DNA of 64,000 nucleotides from Monoplex corrugatus (GCA_030674185.1 JAPXFY010000031.1:39063532-39127531); one strand, 5' to 3'. Counted from the first letter of the stretch, positions 50,281 to 57,339 are shown. Numbers and translations are program-made. Notes: generated by a model not told the origin, from the letters alone.

Positions 50281-50349
50281 TGTGTGTGTGTGTGTGACTA
50301 TGTGGTGTATGTGTGTGTGAGACTATGTGGTGTGTGTATGTGACTATAT

Positions 50350-50381
<32 letters not shown>

Positions 50382-50464
50382 TGTGTGTGTGACTATGTGG
50401 TGTGTGTGTGTGTGTGTAGTGTGTGGTGTGTGTGTGTGTGTGCATGTTGTGTTCTGTGTGTGTG

Positions 50465-50529
<65 letters not shown>

Positions 50530-50788
50530 GTGTGAGTGTGTGTGTGTGTGTGTTGTGTGTGTGTGTGTGTGTGTTTTGTGTGTATGTGTTGTGTGTGTGT
50601 AGAGTGTGTGTGTGTATAATTATATTATAGAGACAGACAAACAAAGAGAGAGAGAGACAAAAAGAGACAGAGAGAGAGGAAGAGAGAGAGAGGGAGGGAG
50701 AGATGGAGGGAGAGAGAGAGAGAGAGAAGAGAGAGACGGTGGTGTGTGTGTTAAGAGACAGACAGACAGATAGATAGACAGAGAGAGA

Positions 50789-50837
<49 letters not shown>

Positions 50838-51084
50838 TGTATGTATGTGTATGTATGTGTGTGTACGCGTGCCCATGTATGTGTGTGTGTGAGAAAGCAT
50901 GTGTGTGACTGGAAATTTCTCAGTAACCTGCCCGCTGACACAGTCATACCAAAAACATGCAGGCACTCACAACACACACACACACACACATAACACAAAC
51001 ACACACACACATAACACAAACACACACAACACAAACACCCCCACACACGCACGTACACACACACCACCCATACACACACGCACG

Positions 51085-51117
<33 letters not shown>

Positions 51118-53233
51118 CACACACCACACACACACACACACATCTGCAACAGTGGAATGCAAGTGTCAGTAATCACAGATCTAGGCCAAGGACCTTTGCG
51201 AAACAATATAACCGGAGCTACTAAAAAAAACCCACAGGGCACTGTGTCCGGACTGACTGTTCTAACAGGACAGTTTTCAATGAGTGCAGTAGTCAAGAGG
51301 GTAAGACATTAGACTTCCAGTCAGAATGTCTGGGGTACAATTCTGCCTGGGTGTTATTGTTTTTTAAAGCCCAGCCGACAGCGTAGAGCCATATCAGGGC
51401 TATAACCGCGTCAAAACATAGAAGACTTCAACACAAAAAATGAAAAGAAAACCTACACAGATCAATGCACTTGCGCACATAATCTATGGAGATACCTCTG
51501 GCGTTGACCACTCTGTCCAATTTATCGCACAGGGGTTTTAAAAAACACACCTGAATACAAATTTAAGAATACATAAGGACATCAAAACATAAAAACGGGC
51601 CTAAATTACCTAAAAAATTTTTTGCTTCCGCGTATCTCATCTCCCTAGAGGCGAAAATGCACTTAATACATGTACCCAATTATCAATCCTAAGAAAAAGT
51701 ACGTAAGACTTTATTTCAAAACATAAGGTGAAAAGACCAGAACGGCAGAAAATAAGAGGAAGAAATGACAGAAAGCAAAGGAGGAAGAAAGAAACAAAGA
51801 GAGTGACAGAAAAGAGGAAATTTCTAGCACAGAATTTCCAGAAGGTGGGGATACTATTGAAGCTGAAAGAGTTCCCGGCATCCCCACTGGGATCTGCCTG
51901 TGTACCTCCCACCTGGTGGGTAAAGGGTGGACATTCTTCCTATCTCCCAGCTCAGCATGCATGTAGACCTCGCCAGCGCCTATACCCCTTTCGTATATAC
52001 ACATGCAGAACGACAAATATGCACACTACAGATCATACAAGTCATCTGAGTGCCTGGTGGCTCATGGAAACAAGAAAATATTCAGCATGCGCACACACTG
52101 ATGACTGAATATGGAGACTGTGCAGCAAGAGACTGCCTGCAAAGTGTGTGGGCGAAAAAAGTGCTTACATGCATCCGACAAAAATCGGAATGCTAAAAAA
52201 CAACAACAACAACAACAAAAACCAGCAAACAAATATGCATAATTCTCTGAATTGGTTTTTCTTCTTTCTGCAGCCTAACCCTTTAAACATGGTGACCATA
52301 CAGCAAACAAATGTGCATAATTCTCCGAGTTGGTTTTTCTTTTTTCCTGCATCATAATCCTTTAAACATGGCAACCAGACAACAACTAGCACATGCTTTC
52401 AATGGTTGGGTTCTCTGCAGCATAATCCTTCAAATATAACTCCCCCGCCCACGTACAGTTTTTAAAAAAATTTTTTTTTTTTATGTTCACGTTTGCTTGT
52501 ACAGTTCACAGAAAAAAAAGCATAATTTTCAATCTTGGGTCCAACTCAACAATAACCTGGAAAAACAGAAACATACAAAATGGCTCGAAAATTAGACTTT
52601 TAAAATGCTTGATCTGACCAATCATGATTTATGGCTGCAAAGCCTGGACTCTTAGAAAAACTGATTGCAGAAGAGTTAAGGCAGCAGAGATGTGGTTTTA
52701 TCGGAGAGTACGACATGTAAAATGGACAGATAGCAGAACTAATGAAAATGTCCTGGAAGAATTTGATACCACCAGAAAACTACTAGCAGACATCAACAAG
52801 AGAAGACTAAAATACATTGACCATGTGTCACGTAGTAAGAACACAAACCTCGTGGCAACTATTTTTCGAGGAAAAACAATGGAAAAAACGAAGAAAGATA
52901 GACCTCCAATTTCATACATCGAGAACATAACCAACATCAGTGGTGGCCTAACTATTGAAGAAGTCCACAAAAGTCAAGACAGAGCAGCTTGGAGGAAGGT
53001 GGTGGTGTCAAAGAGTGTAGCCGCCAACACTGGACCCGGTGACTCTGACAGGTGAGACAGGTAAGAGGGTTCTTTCTGCAGCATAACTCTTTCAGTACAA
53101 CAACAACAACAAGAAAAAAAAAATACTATCCAAAAACAAAGAAAGAAAAAGCGTGACGTCAACAAGAAGAAAACTCACCACACACGATGGCCCAGGCCCA
53201 GCCCTGGTCTTGAGGGAAGGGGGCCTTTGCCAT
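27231..53233 (-). CDS. Monocarboxylate transporter-like (SLC16/MFS) gene, six coding exons
   Basis: Join of 53179-53233, 40479-40622, 39955-40098, 37355-37533, 31914-32964 and 27231-27409 (minus strand) gives 1,752 nt, 583 residues plus stop. Every intron is GT-AG and every phase matches. The start ATG sits in GCCATGG with an in-frame TAA 36 nt upstream. The SLC16 signature appears as DQGWAWAIV (residues ~9-17), where the family usually has DGGWGW, and the second conserved block as YFNKRRSLANGLALAG (~132-147). Twelve hydrophobic segments are visible, with a hydrophilic loop of ~185 residues (190-374) between segments 6 and 7, as in SLC16 proteins. Family members move monocarboxylates or related small solutes across membranes, usually with H+; the substrate of this paralogue cannot be told. 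The loop is Ser/Thr/Asp/Glu-rich and His-containing. The exact subfamily is unassigned. Confidence 0.92.
27443..29450. repeat. 60-bp minisatellite in transporter intron 5, about 34 copies
   Basis: The unit contains AAAATGACAGGTGTAATAGT, CAAACAAACAAATTACAATA and TTAGTACAATACAATACAGT. Length variants drop CAAA or add ACTAATAG. It starts ~30 bp outside the acceptor of exon 6. Confidence 0.94.
29455..29543 (+). mobile_element. tRNA-derived SINE head, interrupted
   Basis: A-box-like TAGTCAAATGGGTAGG and B-box GGTTTCAATCC (29501-29511), followed by the CCTGGTGGGTAAAAG block typical of the other SINE copies here. It stops exactly where the 2.0-kb TIR element begins. Confidence 0.65.
29546..31549. 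mobile_element. 2,004-bp TIR transposon with ~95-bp terminal inverted repeats
   Basis: Left (29546-29640) and right (31457-31549) ends are inverted copies. The first 48 bases are identical, starting GGTACCGGCAGCC, and only a few differences follow. A TA dinucleotide flanks each side (29544-29545, 31550-31551). TA flanks suggest a Tc1/mariner-like target, but I see no DDE/D transposase frame in the 1.8-kb interior; the longest frames are under 90 codons. Likely a non-autonomous or decayed element of an unassigned superfamily. It sits in intron 5 of the transporter gene, 364 bp from the exon 5 donor. Confidence 0.88.
31552..31649. repeat. (TG)n microsatellite
   Basis: Immediately adjoins the right end of the 2.0-kb TIR element. 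Confidence 0.93.
31914..32964 (-). CDS. Transporter coding exon 5 (residues 175-525)
   Basis: Acceptor CCCCATTTCAG, donor GTAAGT, 1,051 nt. It holds segment 6, the long cytoplasmic-type loop (including SESPKSPLVSPSKEL-like Ser/Pro clusters and an EDTEEEDKK acidic run) and segments 7-11, ending GASIGQPLLG. A single large exon for the loop and C-terminal half is a common SLC16 gene structure. Confidence 0.94.
33186..33430 (+). mobile_element. SINE copy interrupted by a tiny D1 fragment
   Basis: A tRNA-like head (TCAAATGGGTAAATGTTGGA, then GAGTTTAGTCAG in the B-box place) is followed by GTGTAAAGGGTGGACATTTT. After 33305-33346 come GTGTACATGCATACAGAAC and ACCACGTCAGTGGCTGGC, the same body order as at 51282-52160. 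The intervening 40 bp is a D1 3' end. Confidence 0.65.
33305..33346 (-). mobile_element. D1 3' fragment inside a SINE
   Basis: TTGTTGTTTAAAGCCCAGTT followed by GACTGCC, then SINE sequence resumes. This is the shortest D1 piece in the window. Confidence 0.6.
33515..34690 (-). pseudogene. Degenerate RTE-like reverse transcriptase relic in intron 4
   Basis: Reading down the minus strand, RT motif blocks appear in order across several frames: LDYTKAFDQIRQKELIKQLE with NIDGRELRII near 34620-34500, then RQGCVLSPDLF (~34430), an altered catalytic block (LHYAEN where YADD is expected, ~34320), and finally a C-terminal segment matching 6250-6590. The catalytic aspartates are lost and frameshifts are frequent, so it is inactive. 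An (ATC)n stretch at 33513-33526 resembles a 3' tail. Confidence 0.82.
34691..35028. other. Intron 4 spacer
   Basis: No element motif or exon recognised. Confidence 0.4.
35029..35134. repeat. (CA)n/(TC)n/(TA)n microsatellites
   Basis: Short CA tracts around a TC tract, ending in (TA)n. Confidence 0.9.
35135..35690. other. Intron 4 spacer with (AAC)n/(AAT)n-rich segment
   Basis: 35318-35412 is an imperfect AAC/AAT trinucleotide stretch; the rest is unassigned. Confidence 0.5.
35691..35780. repeat. (GATA)n microsatellite
   Basis: About 15 tandem GATA units followed by (GACA)n. Confidence 0.93.
35876..36229 (-). pseudogene. Reverse transcriptase C-terminal fragment (second LINE family)
   Basis: The minus strand shows MRHVTGSSGLAETILQDIV, GRRKKGRQKKSWEDSIQELT, RMAEDQERWMKADAKSSVV. 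This is the post-RT tail common to a LINE family whose copies end GRQ-x-K-x-WED...REKW. It differs from the 33515 family. No RT core is attached. Confidence 0.8.
36290..36596. repeat. Degenerate ~45-bp repeat, split by D1
   Basis: Diverged copies around CCTCACTGACCAAACAACAC, TTCCATCAATATGAATGA continue on the other side of the D1 insertion, at 37138-37240. Confidence 0.8.
36597..37137 (-). mobile_element. D1 retroposon, near full length, in intron 4
   Basis: It opens TTTTTTTAAGCCCAGCTGAC and closes CCCCAGCATCCCCACGGGGG. It is inserted in the ~45-bp array. On the minus strand, starting from the far end, it has TATAAATAGTATCCCCATC, which resembles a TATA-type start, and a short open frame shared with other copies. 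Confidence 0.84.
37138..37354. repeat. Right half of the ~45-bp repeat and intron 4 edge
   Basis: ATCACTGACCAAAAAATACT, TCTATCAATATGAATGGCC continue the array seen before the D1 copy. An A-rich stretch leads to the exon 4 donor. Confidence 0.7.
37355..37533 (-). CDS. Transporter coding exon 4 (residues 115-174)
   Basis: Acceptor TTCTGCAG, donor GTAAGG, 179 nt. It carries the conserved YFNKRRSLANGLALAG block and segment 5, ending in GLQGCLLL in phase 0. Confidence 0.93.
37534..39117. other. Intron 3, largely unassigned
   Basis: 37550-37640 is an (AAT)n/(AAC)n-rich stretch. At 37870-38214 the minus strand has a 114-codon frame containing WAEDGAAKSISVFVYLRRE, which could be a relic of a mobile-element protein, but I cannot name it. 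The rest shows no element. Confidence 0.45.
39118..39605. repeat. (CA)n-rich compound microsatellite
   Basis: CA tracts interrupted by GACACG, TACAT and similar breaks. Frames on both strands are His/Thr or Cys/Val runs only. Confidence 0.9.
39690..39770 (+). mobile_element. tRNA-like SINE head 1
   Basis: TGCCAGTCGGTTAGAGCAC resembles a D-arm/A-box and GGTTCAATCC (39738-39747) a B-box. The acceptor and anticodon stems do not pair well, so not a tRNA gene. Confidence 0.6.
39790..39870 (+). mobile_element. tRNA-like SINE head 2
   Basis: AGCCCAGTTGGTTAGCAC and GGGTTTGATCC (39844-39854) follow ~25 bp after the first head. CCCCTTT and AAAGGGG could pair as an acceptor stem, but the anticodon arm lacks a proper U33 loop. 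A tandem pair of tRNA-derived units. Confidence 0.55.
39955..40098 (-). CDS. Transporter coding exon 3 (residues 67-115)
   Basis: Acceptor ATATTTCAG, donor GTCAGT, 144 nt, phase 1 at both ends. It encodes segment 3 and the start of segment 4, with GQMFTVRQVTMIGAAIGM visible. Exons 2 and 3 have equal length and phase. Confidence 0.92.
40221..40345. repeat. (TG)n microsatellite in intron 2
   Basis: It occupies about a third of the 380-bp intron 2. Confidence 0.93.
40479..40622 (-). CDS. Transporter coding exon 2 (residues 19-67)
   Basis: Acceptor CTGTTTCAG, donor GTACGT, 144 nt, phase 1 at both ends. It encodes the rest of segment 1 and segment 2, with KSTGMFLTEFQSFFNIP between them. A minisatellite starts only about 20 bp outside the acceptor. 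Confidence 0.92.
40644..41645. repeat. 27-bp minisatellite beside exon 2 (left part)
   Basis: The unit contains GCCAGTGTTGGTGAGGAGAT plus GGGCAAT or GGGCACT. 24-bp forms (GTGAGACAGGCACT) are frequent. Long frames are open on both strands because most length changes are multiples of three. The array starts ~20 bp beyond the exon 2 splice acceptor. Confidence 0.94.
41655..42372 (-). pseudogene. CR1-like non-LTR retrotransposon 3' fragment in the minisatellite
   Basis: From 42372 downward the minus strand encodes the RT tail typical of CR1/L2-like elements: SRIDYCNSLLSGIP, LAQLHWLPVSKRIQYK, CYKSLNNAAPDYLSSLL, PSRTLRSASD, TYGPRAFSVSGPLSWNKLP and SFKSALKTHLFSS with a stop at 41893. One in-frame stop interrupts it near 42271. 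The 3' end is TAAAGTATTGTATTGTATTG on the minus strand (about 41651-41670), a short ATTGT repeat. It is 5' truncated and flanked by minisatellite units on both sides. Confidence 0.85.
42373..45060. repeat. 27-bp minisatellite (right part)
   Basis: The same unit as 40644-41645 with sub-blocks: ATGGACAATGCC(A/T)GTGTTG units dominate 43240-44600, and 44615-45040 is a homogeneous block with ATGGGCACCACCAGTGTAGG. Minus frames reach 769 codons but are pure repeat translation. Confidence 0.94.
45061..45484. other. Unassigned single-copy sequence in intron 1
   Basis: No domain seen. It shares TGACTGCC(T/A)GTGTTCAAGC with 45750. Confidence 0.4.
45485..45900. repeat. 416-bp unit bounded by 27-bp perfect inverted repeats
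   Basis: 45485-45511 begins GAACGCGTATTTAATACAAC, and 45874-45900 is its exact reverse complement over 27 bp. No convincing target duplication is visible. A related TTTAAATACGC stretch with the same CTTGACAAAGGCCAA neighbour lies at 55432-55480. Confidence 0.75.
45901..46214. other. Unassigned intron 1 sequence
   Basis: A TG tract at 46199-46214 abuts the 3' end of the following element. Confidence 0.4.
46501..47895 (-). CDS. Retrotransposon ORF continuation: zinc-knuckle-like and RNase H
   Basis: 464 codons overlapping the upstream frame by 50 nt, which is the consequence of the frameshift and not a designed second ORF. RNase HI-type residues ~185-320 show IFTDGS (Asp190), YTAEL (Glu226), VDSKS (Asp252) and WVPSHVGLHGNNVVDRAAK (Asp307), so the four-residue catalytic set is present. 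Near the C-terminus CICGEQFTLYHCLFYC has the spacing of the CxC...HxxxxC motif found downstream of RNase H in such elements. The stop codon is TAA at 46501. Confidence 0.88.
   Translation of the reverse strand: MDTNVLIHLSTALVRSKLSYAQEVFFNAPKYLLKKIQSLDCKSLKIALGVPTHASTLETYKVAGILPLNNHRELATAKFAIRTTSQVDNFVSKEIKIRSDTDFPKRAKNISSQITAATYISGLIKQSNITMDEIAEKPTITPIPTWEMLNATFDLDYAKVKKDDNVNITLSTACEHIDEKYSTHLHIFTDGSVLANQSAGAAFYVPKFNIKKSFFIGANVSIYTAELVAVVQALHYLISLRPVSFKVVLFVDSKSVLYALQSFDTDTRPDLIIEANHLIHCLKINGSEINLCWVPSHVGLHGNNVVDRAAKSGALHSENSIELHVNTSVKEAYNSLELASWIRFHEHLNEKFVSQKRIKLSVQNICKNLQYSSLYHLRLIVMTYFRIQLNALKTKYCNNVLCICGEQFTLYHCLFYCRKLRSFLPKTFTQGNYLETHFKEVVSDQVLLVKISESLVHSPVNALL
47846..50221 (-). CDS. 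Retrotransposon ORF: endonuclease (partial) plus reverse transcriptase
   Basis: 791 codons. The APE-type endonuclease occupies residues ~1-195, with GGDFNSHSPFW (103-113), AIDLSLISPE (155-164) and SDHLPI (180-185); the usual N-terminal block with its catalytic Glu is missing. The reverse transcriptase covers ~475-740: KNSYRPIALTS, NQAGFRKGRS, FFDVKKAYDQVWH (564-576, first catalytic Asp), GIPQGSVIAPILFN and YADD (654-657). Catalytic Asp residues are intact. The frame ends abnormally after LTKARKTLNF because of an extra T in a T-run near 47930; the continuation is in the next frame. The copy looks recent but is not autonomous as it stands. Confidence 0.9.
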   Translation of the reverse strand: MNVVATKLPNFPNYYYPPVYECGNHGKKVSTAIYILKELQYCLLTSPVLKSSEDLHACAATVQLSNSLNINVLSVYLPTGPNDHNTEWLRTIQDQQRGKWLIGGDFNSHSPFWEKNCSTVTSNRLVENIVDSSLYLLNDGSVTRIPDVSKHRATAIDLSLISPELAPSCTWETHRDTLGSDHLPIIITITDKNIRMKDSSPEIIPKYNYKRSDWSLFRTALANQDYRHYESENVDIMFSKFQESILAAADLSIPKLKSSRSNNRLGNVWWTEACEKAVQYKREKFKIYIKSRKPEDHVEMKKANIQCNKIIAEAKKDYWASFCTKEISDFKDFHKVWTKMKQMKDGTNLPRCPIMIETCNTFPSDMDKAETFVDLFAKNSKVEGLSPDCKHHREMEDYNPIYTDPVPQNDLWFNSPITLEELKNTVLSLHNKKSSVGVDAVSTEMIKHLPENYLIFLHKILQKCWVTGTVPQIWQKSIVIPILKTGKSKTDKNSYRPIALTSHTSKLMERLVLNRLLHYCDKNNVIPVNQAGFRKGRSAVEHLVKLTTQIKQQFARRKSVLATFFDVKKAYDQVWHKRLLFKLKSVGLSGNMFNYIKSFLANRTIQARVGASYSSSRCLDMGIPQGSVIAPILFNILIQDLPKALSNRVVLVQYADDICTWMNITLKKTTPQRTRNYIRKLYQIDLDNLGNYMLENGLSLSAEKTNMMLFDPGGNSNNLPIFKLLGEVLNYKQVVKFLGVYITSKLSWNVHFDYILTKARKTLNFSKDNKQITLGNGYKCTDSSVNSAGQV
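50223..50617. repeat. (TG)n microsatellite
   Basis: Long interrupted TG tract at the truncated 5' end of the retrotransposon. Confidence 0.95.
50640..50895. repeat. (GA)n/(TG)n microsatellites
   Basis: GA-rich tract with GACAGACA and GATAGATA breaks, followed by short TG/TATG tracts. Confidence 0.92.
50972..51145. repeat. (CA)n microsatellite
   Basis: CA tracts interrupted by TAACACAAA and CACGCACG. Opposite strand phase to the 50223 tract, so the two can pair as an inverted repeat. Confidence 0.93.
51282..52160 (+). mobile_element. tRNA-derived SINE split by a D1 insertion
   Basis: The head is AGTAGTCAAGAGGGTAAGAC with B-box-like GGGTACAATTC and then TCTGCCTGGGTG at 51341-51352. The body resumes after D1 with TCTGCCTGTG, CACCTGGTGGGTAAAGGGTG, ATCTCCCAGCTCAGCATGC and GTCATCTGAGTGCCTGGTGG. 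The near-repeat TCTGCCTG(G)GTG on both sides of D1 is a plausible target duplication. Confidence 0.72.
51355..51892 (-). mobile_element. D1 retroposon, near full length, inside a SINE
   Basis: It opens TTTTTTAAAGCCCAGCCGAC and ends GGCATCCCCACTGGG. It retains the intact ATGCACTTAATACATGTACC site used as MITE target in another copy. A minus-strand frame from 51912 shares FWKFCARNFLFSVTLFVS-like sequence with other D1 copies. Confidence 0.84.
52560..53058 (+). pseudogene. Reverse transcriptase C-terminal fragment, plus strand
   Basis: The 143-codon frame starting at 52624 reads IYGCKAWTLRKTDCRRVKAA, EMWFYRRVRHVKWTDSRTNE, RRLKYIDHVSRS and later RAAWRKVVVSKS. This is the region C-terminal to the RT core in craniofacial-protein-like/RTE-type elements. 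The RT core is missing. It is in intron 1, antisense to the transporter, ending ~120 bp from the exon 1 donor. An AAC tract (53099-53111) follows. Confidence 0.83.
53179..53233 (-). CDS. Transporter coding exon 1 (residues 1-19)
   Basis: 55 nt from ATG to a GTGAG donor, encoding MAKAPFPQDQGWAWAIVCG with the last codon split after its first base. It carries the first half of membrane segment 1. Additional 5' untranslated exons upstream cannot be excluded. Confidence 0.88.
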
Positions 53234-54400
53234 GGCAACTGTCACAATTATCACCTCCCTCTTCGTTTAACAATCAGTCCTTCCCCCGACTTATAACAGG
53301 AGATCTGCACCACCACAATGTTGCTCCTATGCTCTCTGCTGTTTTCGGGAAGGTCTGTGTTTTCTTCCCTTAAGGACTGCACATCTTGTTTCTGCACAAA
53401 AACAATAATTTCTTTTTCATTTCTGTTGAAGTTTTTCTTCTTTTTTTTAAAAAAATGGTATTTTGAGCAATGTTTTCTAAGATGTTTGATTGCACATTCT
53501 TTGGTCCACACTGTTATTATATTACTGCAGAGTCTACACATTCCCGTTGGCCTAGTATACAAAACAGGAAAAAAAAAACTTCGAAGAAGACAACCCACAA
53601 AAACAAAAAGATATATTCAAAAAAGGCAAAATAATAAACCAGGGGAAAAAAAAAGACTGCTGGTGACTGAGAAGCATTCAAAAAGACCCTCGCAAAGCAC
53701 TGTGCCAGAATTTAGGTCCTTCTATGAAGGTCTTGTCCTTCCAGAGTAGTTGACTCATTTCGTTCTGAGTATAACCCATAAGACCTGTTACCTGGGAGAC
53801 AGGAGCATCCCCACATAGGCAGACTGGCCATTCCAACGTAAGGTAGCGGAATTTCACCTAGTGTTGACACATCACCTAAACAAACTATAGAGAACCAAGC
53901 AAAGGTAAAAGAAAAGACTTTGGGAGAGAAGTATAAAGAAAATGTATTCTTTTAAACTAGGTAAGCAGTCTTGTATGGCATAATATTTATATAAAAAAGA
54001 AAAAAAAAACGATGGCCAGGAACCATGAAAAATATTGACAAGTAATGTGAATACACTGTTACAGCCCCAAAGCAAGGTAAGCAAAGGCAAAGTGTTGTCT
54101 CATATTTCAGATTACACAGTTTATTCTGTCCGGTAAAAGGTTTATTTTGTTTGTTTTTGTCTGTTCTCATCTTTACAAGGGAGACAACCTTGCTTGCTTT
54201 CTCTCAGTGCTGTACCAATAAACTCACACCTAGTTTATTTGACAATCATGATCCTTGGCAGTCATTTTCTTTTTTATACATCTTCAAAACTAGACAATAT
54301 CAACATATATCAACCGCACAAACTCACGGAAACTAGTAACCACCCCAACCCCATAAATCATTTATAACTCACGTCAGAGGCAAACCATAAGGGCCATACA
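53234..54400. other. Upstream flank of transporter exon 1
   Basis: It must contain the 5' UTR, but I cannot fix a transcription start or a UTR splice. Frames of 115-143 codons here are Lys- or Phe-rich low complexity. No element recognised. Confidence 0.4.
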
Positions 54401-54720
54401 TCGATAAGTAGCTCCATGTGCAATGGAGATTACCATCAGACGTCAGCCAAGGGAGATAACCTGGTACTTCAGTCCAACTGCAAGGGAAGTTACTAGCTGA
54501 CATCAACCAAGAAGAGATAACCTAGTGACACAGACATCCTATGCTTAGCGAACTCCAGGTGCAGGGGAGGTCAATAGCAGACATGAACAAAAGGGGATAT
54601 AATCCCGTGAACTCCAGATGCAGGAAAGATTACATACTGCTGAGTCATCTCTGACCTCCAGATGCAGGGAGGTCAATAGTAAACGTCAGTCAAGGGGACA
54701 GAACATCTTGACCTAGCAGG
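54401..54720. repeat. Degenerate ~60-bp repeats (GGGAGATAACCT / CAGATGCAGGGAGGT)
   Basis: Five or so diverged copies of a segment with CTCCAGGTGCAGGGGAGGTC, AATAGCAGACATGAACAA and GGGGATATAA. Confidence 0.7.
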
Positions 54721-54724
54721 ACGT

Positions 54725-55340
<616 letters not shown>

Positions 55341-55769
55341 CTGCTTTTCTCCGGTTCAAAGAAAGATCAGGAAATTCTGTTGTTTTCCCCCCTATGTCTC
55401 ATGTGTTTGTTTTTTGCGTCTTTTGTGCAGCTTGACAAAGGCCAACACTTTACAGCAGTCTTGCTTTGTAATTTAAATACGCTTTCTTATTCTATTTATC
55501 TGTGCTTTCTGGTTTCTCTTTAAACGCTGACAGCTGCTTTAATTTAGATCTTAAACAACGTTTCACATTTCTCGATTGTTCTGTCGAGGTATAAAGCCAT
55601 TAAACCTTCAAAATAAGTAGAAATCAATGCTACGGGTTGTCAAAAACCAGAAGTTCACAGGCGTGTCAATCTATGTTACTATTTTCATCTCTGATCTAAG
55701 CAAACTACGACGAATTATTCTAGTCCCAAACAACATCACACGTTGATTAAACAGCTGCCACTGACATCC
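55341..55769. other. Unassigned spacer
   Basis: Carries CTTGACAAAGGCCAA and TTTAAATACGC, also found near 45838-45900; otherwise nothing. Confidence 0.4.
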
Positions 55770-55863
55770 TTTGGGCTCTTTCACTCCCTCACTGTGTCCA
55801 ACAGCTTCTACCAGCTTACTGTTGGAAAGTTGATGGATAGAGTGAAGAAGTGAAAGAGTAAAA
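55770..55863. mobile_element. Highly diverged palindromic MITE remnant
   Basis: TTCACTCCCTCACTGTGTCC and GATAGAGTGAAGAAGTGAAA form a decayed version of the GACTCCCTCACCC hairpin. Confidence 0.5.
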
Positions 55864-56159
55864 TGATCCACTCCCGAAACAGATGTCTGTCAACCGCTTT
55901 CATTTCCACTGTCAACGCACAGCTGAGATTTGTTTCATATTGTGTTCAAGATTATTTCTTTTAAACCTCCACCTCACTCCCACCACTGTCATGCACACCA
56001 GCGTTTTATATTACCGAGAACCGACTATTAGTCTACCAAATATAATTTTTCAATGGGAATCTCTGCAACAGAATTTTTTCTCTTCTCACAGGCAAGGAAA
56101 AAATAACCAAAAACAAGAAAAAATACCCTAGGACACACAAAAGTTTGGTATATTGTCAC

Positions 56160-56460
56160 AATTAACTAATTAGATTTACGAGCGTTGTGATTTGTATGCG
56201 ATATGACCGCTCTGGCGTACCATACAATTCGCGGCCTGGGTGCCACTTGAAGTTGACGTGTAAACGGCTACATCCGCTACCGAGAAAAGCGTAACTCTCA
56301 TCTTCATGTTACGTTTACCGCGATATACCGATACTATGGTAGAAGCGCGTTCCACGGACATACTATGATCTACGAGCGGGTTGCATTTTTCACGTTTGGA
56401 ATAGTGTTTTGGCCGTTTGAATGCAAGTTTCGCAGCAAATATTTGCAGGTAAGCAAAGGC
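56160..56460. promoter_or_regulatory. CpG-richer single-copy segment, candidate promoter
   Basis: CpG dinucleotides are frequent here (GCGATATGACCGC, TTCGCGGCC, ACCGCGATATACCG, GAAGCGCGTTCC), unlike the rest of the flank. It ends with a splice-donor-like CAG/GTAAGC at 56448-56453 on the plus strand. It may be the promoter of the minus-strand transporter gene ~3 kb away, of an undetected plus-strand transcript, or both. Confidence 0.35.
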
Positions 56461-57082
56461 TTATTTTTTGTTTATTATGATTTTGTTTTAATTGGGATCA
56501 ATACTGAAGTTCTCATTAATTTGTTTCTTGAACTTGAATGATAGGGATGATCCGTAGCACGTGTGTGTGTGTGTGTGTGTAAAACTGATAATGCATGCTA
56601 ATGAAGTGTGGACCCTTCCATTGTCAAATTTGCTCTCCAATGGAAGCGTCCAACGCCTGAAAAACTATGGCAAAGCAGGCAAGTCAAAATCCCAGGGCAG
56701 ATCTCCCCGTACAAGAAAACCAGACAGGAGTTAAGAGTATTGTTTTCTTGAATATTTTTATTCTGTAACACAAAGGTTACGTGACCTAGCTCGCCATACA
56801 ATACTTTTATGTAGTTATCTGTGTGCATCAATGATATAATAATGATAAAAATGTTAAGTACGCATGCTTTTTATGATTTTGACTAATTACTTTGCTGTTG
56901 ATCGTCTGTTTTGTTGTTGGTTTTCTTTATCAATTTGAATTTGAAATGTGATGAAGCTATGTTTCTTAATCCGTTAGATAATTATGGTATCAATTCAGTT
57001 TCCCAGCCTCTTTTTTCCTTGTCAATTAAAAAAAAAAAAACGGAATATTATTCTGGATGATGGATACTTGTTTAAACGTACA
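56461..57082. other. Unassigned A/T-rich DNA
   Basis: A short TG tract at 56560-56580; no coding signal. Confidence 0.4.
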
Positions 57083-57086
57083 TGTG

Positions 57087-57126
<40 letters not shown>

Positions 57127-57187
57127 TGGTGTGGTATGGTGTGGTGGTGGTGGTGGTGGTGGTGTGGTGGTGGTGGTGGTGGTGGAA
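57083..57187. repeat. (TG)n then (GGT)n microsatellites
   Basis: TG tract to 57125, then GTGGTGGTGG units to 57185. Confidence 0.93.
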
Positions 57188-57339
57188 CTCTTAGAACAGA
57201 CATCACTTTGACACCGCACAGACAGAAGATTCAGATGCAAAGAAGAACAACAACAAAACAAAACAAAACCAACAACAACAACAAAAACTGAACCTAATAC
57301 GAAACTGCCACAAAATCGATTGAAAGTGATATAAAAGGA

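Noticed and set aside
53251..53749. 115-codon minus and 143-codon plus frames upstream of transporter exon 1
   Set aside because: Lys/Phe-rich, overlapping on opposite strands, no domain; the minus frame is not in frame with exon 1, which has its own upstream stop.
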